From: Chrysochromulina tobinii
Lineage: Eukaryota > Haptophyta > Prymnesiales > Chrysochromulinaceae
NCBI GenBank assembly: GCA_001275005.1
Contig: JWZX01002769.1
Span: forward strand, 1 to 51,570
Direction: 5' to 3'
DNA: 51,570 nt
Numbering within the stretch: the stretch's first letter is position 1; the number at the start of each line of letters is the position of its first letter. The translations under genes and the position numbers were made by a program. Below the pieces are notes generated by a model. It worked only from the letters and a program-made list of their open reading frames with translations, made no database searches and had not been told where the DNA came from. Of the stretch, positions 10,838 through 19,148 are shown one piece after another.

Positions 10838-12493
10838 TCAGCTCACATAATCCATAGTGGCATGATCCTTGAGCCGCAGCACCTCGTTCCAGTCCTTTTT
10901 GCGCCGCCGTGCCAGCAGCATGATGAGTCGCGCGAGGATCCACGGGAAGTAGTAGTCGAGGGCGCGGGTGGGGCGCGCCTCGTCCGCCGGGAGCGCGATG
11001 TGGTCCACCACGCCCGCGGGCAGCATCGACACCGCTGGATCCATGGCCTTCTTCGCCTCCACACGCAGCTCGACGAGGACCTTCATCTCGGCAGGCGAGA
11101 GCAGCAGCAGCTTGTAGAGCGTGTACGCAGAGCGCGCATCGGCCACGCCCTCCTCGTAGCAGCGCATCGTGACGTACATGTAGTACACGAACGCCGCCGG
11201 TCTCCAGGACCAGTAGTACACGCTCGCCATCAGGTTGCCCGCCACGAACACCATGCCAACGAGACCGCAGATCATCATTTTCATCTCAGCGACGGAGTCA
11301 TTCCAGCGAGGGCCCTTGCTCAGCAGGAAGCGCTCACGCCGCTTGAGGTACTTCCACACGGGCGAGAAGAGCAGCAGCCCGGGCGCCGCGAGCGCCAAGC
11401 ACGCCGCGCACAGCACCGCCCGCTGCGCCATGCCGGTGACACACCAGTACCACGGCAGCGCCTGGCCATGCTGTGCCGCTCGGCGCACGCGCTCGCATTT
11501 GATGCCCTTGGCGTCGAGCGCCTGCTGGTAGGTTTGCAGCGCCGCGCGCAGCTTCGCCGCCACCGCAGCCTCCGCGGCAGTCGGCGGCGTCGGCGGATCG
11601 ATGGGCAAAGAGCCTTCGGGGGCAGGCACACCCAGCTTGAGCACGTGCACCCAGCCACGCACGAGCGTGAGGTACTGCCCGAGCGACAGGTCAGTGCCTA
11701 CGGGCGAGTGCAGCCGCGCGGCGGTGATCGCGAGATTGAGCACGTCCCACGTGGGCGCGTTGATCGTGCTCTTGTCCAGCGCGTGCGAGATCTCGATGGT
11801 GATTTGCTTGGCGAGCGTGAACGTGTCGACCTTGCCGTCGGCTGTCGTGTGCTTGCGGATGAGGTTCGCATCGACCTTGACCGGCGGCATGTAGCGCATG
11901 CAAAGGTCGGAGCGGAACTTTTCGCGGTGCGTGTAGATGAGCCCGACTGGCACCAAGTGCACGCAGAAGTCGGGGTCGCCTGCCTCATTCGAGAGCATGA
12001 CCGCCTCCAGCGCGAGGCGCGCGAGGCCGGTCTTGAACGGCTGCTCCATGTACGGGAGGAAGCGCGAGACGCCCTCGGGCGCGAAGCCGACGCAGTCGCC
12101 CTGGCGAAGCGCGCCGATCACGCGGCTGAACATCTCGACGTTCATCTGCTTGGCCTTCTCGCCATGCTCGCCCGGCCGGTAGACGGGAACGGCTCCCGAG
12201 TTGCGGATGAAATACTTGAAGATGGGTGTGCTCCAGAGGGAGTCCTTGGCGCAGAAGCGCACCATACGCGGCGTCTTGCGAATGAGCACCGCCGGATCCG
12301 CCAGCCCGTTGCCGTGGTTGAAGCACACGATGCACGGCACGCCATTCGGCGGCACGTTCTCGAGGCCGTGCACCTCGGTGGTCGAGTAGAAGCCCGCGGC
12401 GGCTAAGCGGAACCACTCGCGAATGAAGCTGTAGAGCAGCGGCGTCTCGCCGGGCAGCGGCGGCGAGCAGTGCTGAGTGGATGCGTCGGTCAT
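10838..12493 (-). CDS. PlsC-type membrane acyltransferase, similar to yeast SCT1/GPT2 glycerol-3-phosphate acyltransferases
   Basis: 551 residues from ATG 12493. The catalytic motif is FNHGNGLADP, with His60 and Asp66 separated by five residues instead of the usual four. The glycine-rich substrate motif FAPEGVSR (about 138-145) resembles the PEG-S motif of fungal glycerol-3-phosphate/DHAP acyltransferases. After the acyltransferase domain come hydrophobic segments near residues 375-400 and 425-470, so the enzyme should be an integral ER or plastid-envelope protein. Expected reaction: transfer of an acyl group from acyl-CoA to glycerol-3-phosphate or a lysolipid, at the start of phospholipid and triacylglycerol synthesis. 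Substrate choice is inference. It is divergent from the UbiA-type gene, with a 314-bp shared upstream region. Confidence 0.8.
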   Translation of the reverse strand: MTDASTQHCSPPLPGETPLLYSFIREWFRLAAAGFYSTTEVHGLENVPPNGVPCIVCFNHGNGLADPAVLIRKTPRMVRFCAKDSLWSTPIFKYFIRNSGAVPVYRPGEHGEKAKQMNVEMFSRVIGALRQGDCVGFAPEGVSRFLPYMEQPFKTGLARLALEAVMLSNEAGDPDFCVHLVPVGLIYTHREKFRSDLCMRYMPPVKVDANLIRKHTTADGKVDTFTLAKQITIEISHALDKSTINAPTWDVLNLAITAARLHSPVGTDLSLGQYLTLVRGWVHVLKLGVPAPEGSLPIDPPTPPTAAEAAVAAKLRAALQTYQQALDAKGIKCERVRRAAQHGQALPWYWCVTGMAQRAVLCAACLALAAPGLLLFSPVWKYLKRRERFLLSKGPRWNDSVAEMKMMICGLVGMVFVAGNLMASVYYWSWRPAAFVYYMYVTMRCYEEGVADARSAYTLYKLLLLSPAEMKVLVELRVEAKKAMDPAVSMLPAGVVDHIALPADEARPTRALDYYFPWILARLIMLLARRRKKDWNEVLRLKDHATMDYVS

Positions 12494-12807
12494 GGTGTTC
12501 GCGGGTCAAAATCCTCCACGCGGCGGCGGCGGCGGCACCACCGCGTCGCAATTAGAGGAGAAGACCCTCTGCGTGTGGCGACGATCCTGTGATTCGTCAT
12601 TTAATGCGAGCTGTGAAAACGCGCGCGTGAAACGCACACCCAGTCGAGTATTTGAGACATGTACACACGAGTCCAAAGACAGCGGCCCCAGAAGACCTTA
12701 TTGACCTCTTCTGAATCGGTTTCTTACTAATTACTTGCCAATGTGCTCCGGAAGCCAGCTGGGGAGCGTCAAGAAGAGGGAGAGACAAAACTTGACGGGA
12801 AGTAGGA
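12494..12807. promoter_or_regulatory. Shared upstream region of divergent acyltransferase and UbiA-type genes
   Basis: 314 bp between two outward-facing start codons, with a relatively AT-rich patch around 12700-12745 and a single ACTTGACGG 12-19 nt before the UbiA ATG. That sequence is the unit of the microsatellites found upstream of other genes here. No TATA box is certain. Confidence 0.5.
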
Positions 12808-13782
12808 ATGGCGCTAAGCTCTCCTCGAAAATTTCGCACCACACGTACCCGGTATCCCTCCCTTATGCGCTTTCCGATGGGCGATGTTCTCCGTCTGCTC
12901 CGCGTGAGCCGCCCTTACTACTACCTCGTTACTTTGTGGCTCTACCTGATGCCAACCGGACAGTACGCAGAGCTCTTTAGCCGCGTTCCCTTTTGGCTGG
13001 GCTTCAGCTACTGCACCGTCCCGCTCAATGCGCTGTGCTACCTCATGAATGATCTCTCTGACGTCAAGGTTGACAAGCAAAACATGCGCAAGGGCGGCGC
13101 GCTGCTGGGCGCGAAGGAGAGCGAGGCCAACCTACGCACACTCGTACCCACGGCCGCGATGCTGCAATTGCCATTTTTGCTGAGCTTTGCTGCACTTTGC
13201 GGCTTGCGGCTCATCCTGCCTTGGTTTTCGGCGGTGGTGGCCGTCAATTGGGCCTACAACTTTGGGCCGCGGCTGAGCGCGTACTACGCGCCACTCGACC
13301 TTATATGCCCATGTGGCTACATCCTAGTCATACCGCTCTCATGCTGGCTCAATGTTTTGCCCTACCCGCCCGGGCGCTCGTGGGTGCACGCAGTGGTCCT
13401 TGTCGTGCGCACTCAACTATGGATCCAAACGTTTGACATCGAGCCGGACCGCGCGGCTGGACGTCGCAACACAGCCGTGCGCCTCGGCCTGCGCGGCTCG
13501 CAGTTTGGCCTCCTTGCGCTCCTGCTCGCCGAGAATGCTTTTGTGCACACGCACTTTGCGCACTCATGGCCTTTGCGGTCATTTTCGCTCGGTTCACTGG
13601 GGTTGCTCGGCGCGCAGGCGCTGCTTGGAGGCGGTCGCGCCAGCGCAGTGCCCAGCATTCACTCGACTCCGCCGCCGCCGTCGTCGCTCTCGCCGGCAAG
13701 CGTCCAAGCCGTCTTCCTCATCCTTGGGCTCGGCGGCGTCGGGCTCATGGTGAGGGTGTGGCTCGACGCGGCCTTTCTGTGA
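12808..13782 (+). CDS. UbiA-family membrane prenyltransferase
   Basis: 324 residues from ATG 12808 (Met20 or Met24 are alternative starts). The first Asp-rich motif NDLSDVKVD lies at residues 81-89 and the second, DIEPDRAAGRR, at about 210-220. Together they bind prenyl diphosphate through Mg2+ in this family. Several hydrophobic spans (about 60-80, 115-145, 165-185, 230-250, 300-320) fit a multi-pass membrane enzyme. The family attaches prenyl chains to quinone precursors, chlorophyllide or heme; the acceptor here cannot be read from the sequence. A Pro/Ser-rich insertion (about 280-298) lies before the last membrane span. Confidence 0.8.
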   Translation: MALSSPRKFRTTRTRYPSLMRFPMGDVLRLLRVSRPYYYLVTLWLYLMPTGQYAELFSRVPFWLGFSYCTVPLNALCYLMNDLSDVKVDKQNMRKGGALLGAKESEANLRTLVPTAAMLQLPFLLSFAALCGLRLILPWFSAVVAVNWAYNFGPRLSAYYAPLDLICPCGYILVIPLSCWLNVLPYPPGRSWVHAVVLVVRTQLWIQTFDIEPDRAAGRRNTAVRLGLRGSQFGLLALLLAENAFVHTHFAHSWPLRSFSLGSLGLLGAQALLGGGRASAVPSIHSTPPPPSSLSPASVQAVFLILGLGGVGLMVRVWLDAAFL

Positions 13783-13828
13783 GAGGGTCAACACTATTTT
13801 AAGTCAAAACATCCAGGCTTTGCTGGGA

Positions 13829-13874
13829 GTCAAGTCAAGTCTTGACTTGACTTGACTTGACTTGACTTGACTTG
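13829..13874. repeat. (CAAGT)n meeting (ACTTG)n head to head
   Basis: Two CAAGT units are followed directly by about seven ACTTG units, so the left part is the reverse complement of the right part and the run can fold back on itself around 13840. It ends 31 nt before the ATG of the CbiX-like gene. Confidence 0.9.
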
Positions 13875-13905
13875 CTGGGAATTGCTGACCTTTTTGCGGT
13901 CGATA

Positions 13906-14802
13906 ATGCAATCACTCTTCCTTGCTGTCTTGCTCTCCCTAGCGCCGCCGATTCTGCTCGTGGACAACGGCTCGCGTCGGCCCGCGTCCGTGCTCGCACT
14001 GCGTGAGGTGGCCGCGTCACTTTCAACTCTGCTCGACGGTCGCGATGTGCGGCCGGCTAGCCTCGGCTTCTCGGACGAGGTGGACGCCGCTGCACTCGGT
14101 GGCGTGCCTGCGCGAACCCTGCGCACCGAGCTCGCATCGCTCGTGTCGAGCGGCGCACCCGGAGCCATCGTCGCACCGCTCTTCCTCGGGCCAAGCGGCG
14201 GCCTGCGCCGAGGCATTGCGGCGTGCCAGGAAGAATGGGCAGGCACCGCATCGTTCGATCTACGAGTGGGTGCCTGCCTCGTGGACGAGAGCGAGCCCGC
14301 CGATGACCGCGTCGGCCGCGCGCTCACGGCGAAGGTGCTGCAGCTGGCACGCCGGGCGCGGCTGCGCTTTCCTCTCAAGGTGCTCGTCGTCGATCACGGC
14401 ACGCCCTCGCGACCTGTGCACGAGGTGCGCGAGCGGCTTGCAGGCGAGGTGCGCGAGCTCCTCGGCCCGCGTGCGCTCACGGTTCGCGGCGCCTCGATGG
14501 AGCGGCGCGACGAGCCGGCCTATGACTTCAACGAGCCGCTCCTCGAGCGTGCGCTCGCGATGGCTCCGTACGATGAGGGCGACGTGGTGCTGGCCATGGC
14601 CTTCTTACTGCCCGGCCGCCACGCTGGCGATGGCGGCGATGTGGCGCAGATTGTGGAGCGCGCGCAGGCGACCGCGACCGAGGGAAAGGCGCCGTTGACA
14701 GTGCACACGACGTCGCTGCTAGCAATGCACCCGCTGGTGCTTTCTGTGCTAGTGGACCGTGTCAGAGCCGCCGAGGCGCAGCAGCCGTCTCTGGTGGCGT
14801 AG
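13906..14802 (+). CDS. CbiX/SirB-like two-domain chelatase homologue with a degenerate N-terminal half
   Basis: 298 residues from ATG 13906; the upstream in-frame start is a TTG inside the microsatellite flank. Residues 1-14 are hydrophobic and look like a signal or anchor. The protein has two homologous halves. The first has VDNGSRRP at 19-26 and PLFLGPSGG at 91-99. The second has VDHGTPSRP at 162-170 and LLPGRHAGDGGD at 234-245. In class II chelatases such as CbiX and SirB two histidines bind the metal and drive insertion into sirohydrochlorin. They are present in the second half (His164, His239) and replaced in the first (Asn21, Gly/Ser near 97). It could be a sirohydrochlorin ferrochelatase of siroheme synthesis or a derived relative; the substrate is not shown. 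Confidence 0.7.
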   Translation: MQSLFLAVLLSLAPPILLVDNGSRRPASVLALREVAASLSTLLDGRDVRPASLGFSDEVDAAALGGVPARTLRTELASLVSSGAPGAIVAPLFLGPSGGLRRGIAACQEEWAGTASFDLRVGACLVDESEPADDRVGRALTAKVLQLARRARLRFPLKVLVVDHGTPSRPVHEVRERLAGEVRELLGPRALTVRGASMERRDEPAYDFNEPLLERALAMAPYDEGDVVLAMAFLLPGRHAGDGGDVAQIVERAQATATEGKAPLTVHTTSLLAMHPLVLSVLVDRVRAAEAQQPSLVA

Positions 14803-15144
14803 CCTCAAGCCTGGGCGCAGAGCCAGAGGGCGTACACAGTATATGGGTACCTCTGTAGCAGCTTCGCGTATCGCGAAGGAGTGGGCAAACATTAGGAAAT
14901 GTCTCATAAAAATAGCAACGACCCGCCTCCGAGGCGTCGCGTATTGCGTAATGTGGTACACGGTATTACCGTCGTTACGCGTCCGTGGTCCGACGTATCC
15001 GGCGCGGCGTCCTCCATCACCCCACCCAATTCAGAAGGTCACGCGACGCACCGTCTCGATGCTCATCGTAGACATACTAGACGCCGATCACGCCGCCGCT
15101 CCAGCCAGCAGTGCCGCCGCCGCCTCGCATTCGCAATCGCGCTC
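14803..15144. other. Convergent intergenic region
   Basis: It lies between the 3' ends of the CbiX-like (+) and sulfotransferase (-) genes. Mixed composition with no repeats of note; it should hold both 3' untranslated regions. No gene seen. Confidence 0.6.
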
Positions 15145-17283
15145 TCAAAGCAGCGGTGGGTCCCTGTGGCTCTCATTCATGGTCCCCTTGCCCGAATGGA
15201 GCAGGGACCTGAGGAATCTCCTGAGTGAGTGAGTGAGTGACCTGAAGCCGTCCTCGACGTTTAAGAACCCGTGCCACGTGAGCATGAAGGCCGCGGCCAC
15301 GATCAGGGCGAGCCCGCCCACTGCGAGCAAGGCGCGCGGCGGACCACCGCATGCCTGATGCACATTAGTCCGCTGCCTGCAACAGCACGAGTAGCCGACG
15401 CTGCCATCATTGACTGCCCGTCCAGAAATTCCATCCTTCGCCTCCCAAGGGCACGAATACTCGCGAGTCCATTCGCAACTCTCCACGGTGCAGTAATCAG
15501 AGCAAGAGCGGGGCGGTGGCGGCGCGGGCGGCGGCAGCCCGGGCGATGGCCCCCCGGGCGGCCTGGGCGGCCTGGGCGGCGGCGCGGGCGGCGGCGATTT
15601 CAACGGGGGCGTAGGCGGCGGGGGCATCGCGGGCGGCGCGATCGGCGGCGCGAGCGGCGGCGGCATCACGGGCGGCGTGGGCGGCGATGTGGGCGGCGTG
15701 GGCGGCGGCGACGGCGCCGGTGGCATCTCAGGCGGCGCGGGCGGCGGCAGCCGGAGCGTAAGGAACCCCTCCCACTCGCTCTTGCTAAAGCCGCTCGGCA
15801 GCACGCGCACGCGTGGGTCGTCGCGCAGCAGCTGGTACACGTGCTCGTTGGACGTTTCAAAGCTCTGCTCGAGGGCCGTGGCGTCGTCAGGGTCAATGTC
15901 CTCCCCGAGCGGCGGGTGGCTATGTGAACCGATCCGTGGGGCTGGCGGCGGCTCCGTGACGTGGCGCGAGTTACAGCTCGACCCCGCTAGCCAGTTCCCA
16001 TCCACTCGAAGCCCTTGACTGCGCCGCCTCACTAAGCACGTGAGCTCGACGCGCGTGGCGAGCTCGTGCCGACTGTACAGGGGCAGCGGGATGACGTGAA
16101 GCTCGCCGACCGCTCTGAGCCACTCGTCGAGCTGCGCGCCGTATCGGCCCCACGCGAAGAGGGCTCCGCCAAAGTCGTTATACGGTGTGGGCGCCGTCAT
16201 AGTCGTGATGGGCGCGCCGTCGAACCCGTCGACGAGGGCGCGCGCGAGTCGCGCCGCGTCCGCGTCACGCCTCACCAGGTCGCGGAAGCTAATGTCGCGG
16301 CTCTGGATGTGCCTCACCGTCGCTCCGATCAGCGCGCTGTTCTGATGGTCGATGAAGGACCGAAAATGGTAGAGCGCCGATTGGGAGCGGCCAATGGGTT
16401 CGCATAAGCTCGCCACGATCGTGGTCCGTGCGAGGCGCTCGGGCCCATAGAGACGTGCAAGGGACTCGGCCGCGCCACTGGTGTGCAGGTAGTCAGGCGT
16501 GGCGTCGAGCGTCAGCGCCGCCTCGGCGCAGCTCGGAAACGACTTGGCGTACCGGCCGAGGCCTTGTGATCTCCGGACCTCGAGATCGAAAAAGTGGTGC
16601 TCCTTATCGTCGATGTATTCAGTGTCATCCTTCCACGCCAATCCCGGAGAGAAGCCATGGTCGGCAAAGAGCTCATGTGCAATCGAAGTGGTTGCGCACT
16701 TTTGAGCACCAATGATGAACAGTGCGGGCAAGCGCCGACCTTCGTGGCAGAAGAGGTCGTGCGTGGAGCCCTCGCTGAGCAGCGGACCACCGCATGTCTG
16801 GGAAAGTTTCGTCCGCTGCTCGCAGCAGCACGAGTAGCCAATGCTGTGATCTCTCGATGCCCACCCAAAACGTCCTGCCCTCGGCTCCCAAGGGCACGCG
16901 TACTCCTTTGTCCAGTCGCAACTCTCGGCCCTGCAGTACTCAGCGCAAGGGTGAAAGGTTGGCAGCGGCGTGAAGCCAAAGCCCTCGGCATGCAGCGGAC
17001 CACCGCATTCCTGATACACGTTAGTCCGCTGCTTGCAGCAACACGAGTAGCCGACGCTGCCATCATTGACTGCCCGTCCAGTAGTTCCATTCTTCGCCAC
17101 CCAAGGGCACGTATAGTCGCGAGTCCATTCGCAATCCTGGACGGCGCAGTACTCAGAGCAATGGTTGAACGTTCCCGCAGAGCCTTGCGCCACGAGGATG
17201 GCAAACCAGGCCTTTCTCATGCGAAACACTGATGACGGAAAAGCCGAAAGTGTGAACAACACGTCGCGCCAGTGTGAATGCAT
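15145..17283 (-). CDS. Sulfotransferase with three Cys-rich modules and a Pro-rich stalk
   Basis: 712 residues from ATG 17283. A hydrophobic stretch at about 24-37 may be a signal. Two Cys-rich modules occupy about 41-94 and 111-164; each has C-x3-C-x4-C-x(W)…C-P-W…GYSCCC and ends CGGP. The P-loop for the sulfate donor PAPS, FIIGAQKCATTS, is at 189-200, followed by a sulfotransferase domain to about 520 (SLCEPIGRSQSALYH resembles the 3'-phosphate-binding segment). A long Pro-rich linker follows, then a third Cys-rich module almost identical to the first, then a membrane span (LLAVGGLALIVAAAFMLTW) and a basic tail. Likely a secretory-pathway or surface enzyme that sulfates glycans; the Cys-rich modules could bind the substrate. 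Acceptor unknown. Confidence 0.8.
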   Translation of the reverse strand: MHSHWRDVLFTLSAFPSSVFRMRKAWFAILVAQGSAGTFNHCSEYCAVQDCEWTRDYTCPWVAKNGTTGRAVNDGSVGYSCCCKQRTNVYQECGGPLHAEGFGFTPLPTFHPCAEYCRAESCDWTKEYACPWEPRAGRFGWASRDHSIGYSCCCEQRTKLSQTCGGPLLSEGSTHDLFCHEGRRLPALFIIGAQKCATTSIAHELFADHGFSPGLAWKDDTEYIDDKEHHFFDLEVRRSQGLGRYAKSFPSCAEAALTLDATPDYLHTSGAAESLARLYGPERLARTTIVASLCEPIGRSQSALYHFRSFIDHQNSALIGATVRHIQSRDISFRDLVRRDADAARLARALVDGFDGAPITTMTAPTPYNDFGGALFAWGRYGAQLDEWLRAVGELHVIPLPLYSRHELATRVELTCLVRRRSQGLRVDGNWLAGSSCNSRHVTEPPPAPRIGSHSHPPLGEDIDPDDATALEQSFETSNEHVYQLLRDDPRVRVLPSGFSKSEWEGFLTLRLPPPAPPEMPPAPSPPPTPPTSPPTPPVMPPPLAPPIAPPAMPPPPTPPLKSPPPAPPPRPPRPPGGPSPGLPPPAPPPPRSCSDYCTVESCEWTREYSCPWEAKDGISGRAVNDGSVGYSCCCRQRTNVHQACGGPPRALLAVGGLALIVAAAFMLTWHGFLNVEDGFRSLTHSLRRFLRSLLHSGKGTMNESHRDPPLL

Positions 17284-17363
17284 CGTTCACAAGGTACGAC
17301 ATTACATGTGATCCGTTTGCGGAAACCACAAATCCTCACCTACGAAAAATTCCGCAAGGAGGG
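17284..17363. promoter_or_regulatory. Very short divergent promoter region
   Basis: Only 80 bp separate the sulfotransferase ATG (minus) from the first plus-strand ATG at 17364, so both promoters must overlap or lie within 5' untranslated sequence. Confidence 0.5.
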
Positions 17364-17964
17364 ATGTTGCAACCGGCACTAACACCCTCGTCACCTTCCC
17401 GCACCCGAGCGAAAACGCCAATGAGATCGCGTCCTCCATCCGCCTCTCCGGCACGCAAGGAGGCATCGCCAAAGCCATCGGCCAAAAAGGCCGCGGCCGA
17501 GGCTGACGAGGCCACACCGGCTTCAGAGCCAGGGCCTTCAAATCGAATTGAATTCTACGATGTGGAGCCCGACATTGTGGAACCGCCTCGGCCAGATGCA
17601 CCGTACCTTCAATACCTGGCTGCTCACGCCAAATATATCGAGGCTGTTAGTGTACAGCCGAGATATGATCATGACGATGTACATGACGTGACCACCTCTA
17701 TTTTGGCTGCAGACTTCCTGTTGCCCAAGATATTGCATCCCGGTGAGGAAGACGAGGCCAGAAAGGCGGCAGAGGAGGCAGCCGAGGCGGTGGCAGCGGC
17801 CGAGGCGGCCCTCCGAGCGGCGCGAGAGAAGTTAGCTCGAGCAGAAAAGGAAGCTGAAGAGAAGGCCGCGGAAGCAAAGGCTGCAGAGGAGGCGGCAACA
17901 GCGGCGGAGAAGACAGCCATCGCCAAGGGATATGCAAATGCTGCGGAGATGACGAAAGCGGAGG

Positions 17965-17998
<34 letters not shown>

Positions 17999-18488
17999 GG
18001 CGGAGACGAAGGCCGCGGCGAAGGCGGCGGCGGAGGCGGAGGCGGCGGCCACGGCGGAGGCGAAGGCCGCGGCGAAGGCGGCGGCGGAGGCGACGGCACT
18101 GGCCGAAAAGGCGGCGAAGAAGCCGGGCATGCTGGGCTCTTTTGTTGGCAGTGCGGTCTCGGCGGTGCTCGATAGCGTCGACACAGCTGTCTGGAGCGTG
18201 ACGGCGGCGCAACAAGCCGCCGCGGATGCTGCGGCAGCCACCGCGGCAGCAGCCAAGGCGGTACAAGAGCAGAGCGTTGCTGCCGCGAGTCAGGCTGCCG
18301 AATTGGCGAAAGTGGCCCAAAGTCAGGCAGCGGCTTTGGCGGCCATGCCCGGCGAACTCGTCAAAGACTTGCAAGATGGCTATCAAGAGGCCCTTGAGGA
18401 ACGTGCGAAGAGGAAACCAAGCAGCAACAACTTACTTCCCAGTACCAGTGAGGAGCCAGATTCACGGCGACGGTCAAGTGTGAAGTGA
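17364..18488 (+). CDS. Ala/Lys/Glu-rich helical protein of unknown function
   Basis: 374 residues from ATG 17364; an in-frame GTG at 17274 overlaps the divergent gene and was not used. The N-terminus is basic and Ser/Pro-rich (SPSRTRAKTPMRSRPPSASP), followed by a unique segment (FYDVEPDIVEPP … LQYLAAHAKYIEAV). Residues of about 140-270 are an uninterrupted Ala/Glu/Lys helix with a near-duplicate block (AAAKAAAEA). A less charged patch, GMLGSFVGSAVSAVLDSVDTA (about 255-275), could be an amphipathic membrane-contacting helix, then another Ala/Gln helix and a basic Ser-rich tail. I do not recognise the family. Confidence 0.6.
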
Positions 18489-19148
18489 ATCTTGATCGCA
18501 ACGTCGCATGTTTCTCACATCAAGAATCAAATCTCGAAAACAGTCAACTTCTCAGATTTGTGTTCCTGTGTTTCCATTGTTCGTGATCTTAACTGTGACC
18601 GAACACGACATTTTACTTATTAGCGATTCGCGTAAAGCGATGTAACTCTTCCCGGTAATAGTGCTGTGTGCTGAACGGAATATCAGGATCGGGGAAGGGC
18701 CACGGAATCGAATCAGCAGATGTACCTCACGGGTGTGGGGCCCATGGGCTCCGATCGTGTAGCCCCATGCCAGGCCCAGCCCTTCTCAAGAGCGCCTCAT
18801 CAGCCGCCGATTGCCATCGTCCGAATCGTCACACTTGTCAAATGTCATGCTCGCGACGACACACCCATCACTGCTAGCCCCAGCGACGCTGCGCGATGGC
18901 TGCCCTACTTAGCTTGCTCGCACGAGTACAGCCCTCATCAGCTTGCTCATCAGCACGAGTACAGCCCTCATCAGCTTGCTCGGCTCGCACGATTCTCGTG
19001 GCGGCACGAGCATGTCGTGGCATCGAGGGAGCATCATACTCCGCTTCACAGCGATCGTCTCCTCTCGACACTCGAGCCGCCCCGTGCGCGGTACGAGTAC
19101 GTGCGAACGCATCTCTCTCCCAACGAGTTCACCCAACGAGCGCCGCTC
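18489..19148. other. Convergent intergenic region with a 33-bp tandem repeat
   Basis: Between two 3' ends. At 18920-18948 and 18953-18981 a 29-base unit is repeated exactly with a 33-base period; each copy contains CCCTCATCAG, the 3' end shared by introner-like introns in this window. No coding evidence. Confidence 0.7.

Noticed and set aside
17274-17363. GTG-initiated extension of the Ala-rich gene overlapping the sulfotransferase start
   Set aside because: GTG is an unlikely start in a eukaryote, and the stretch overlaps the opposite gene's ATG; the first ATG at 17364 was used. The same reasoning removed the GTG/TTG starts at 6581, 9179, 10611, 13867, 29234, 31901, 35801, 38051, 43471 and 51454.
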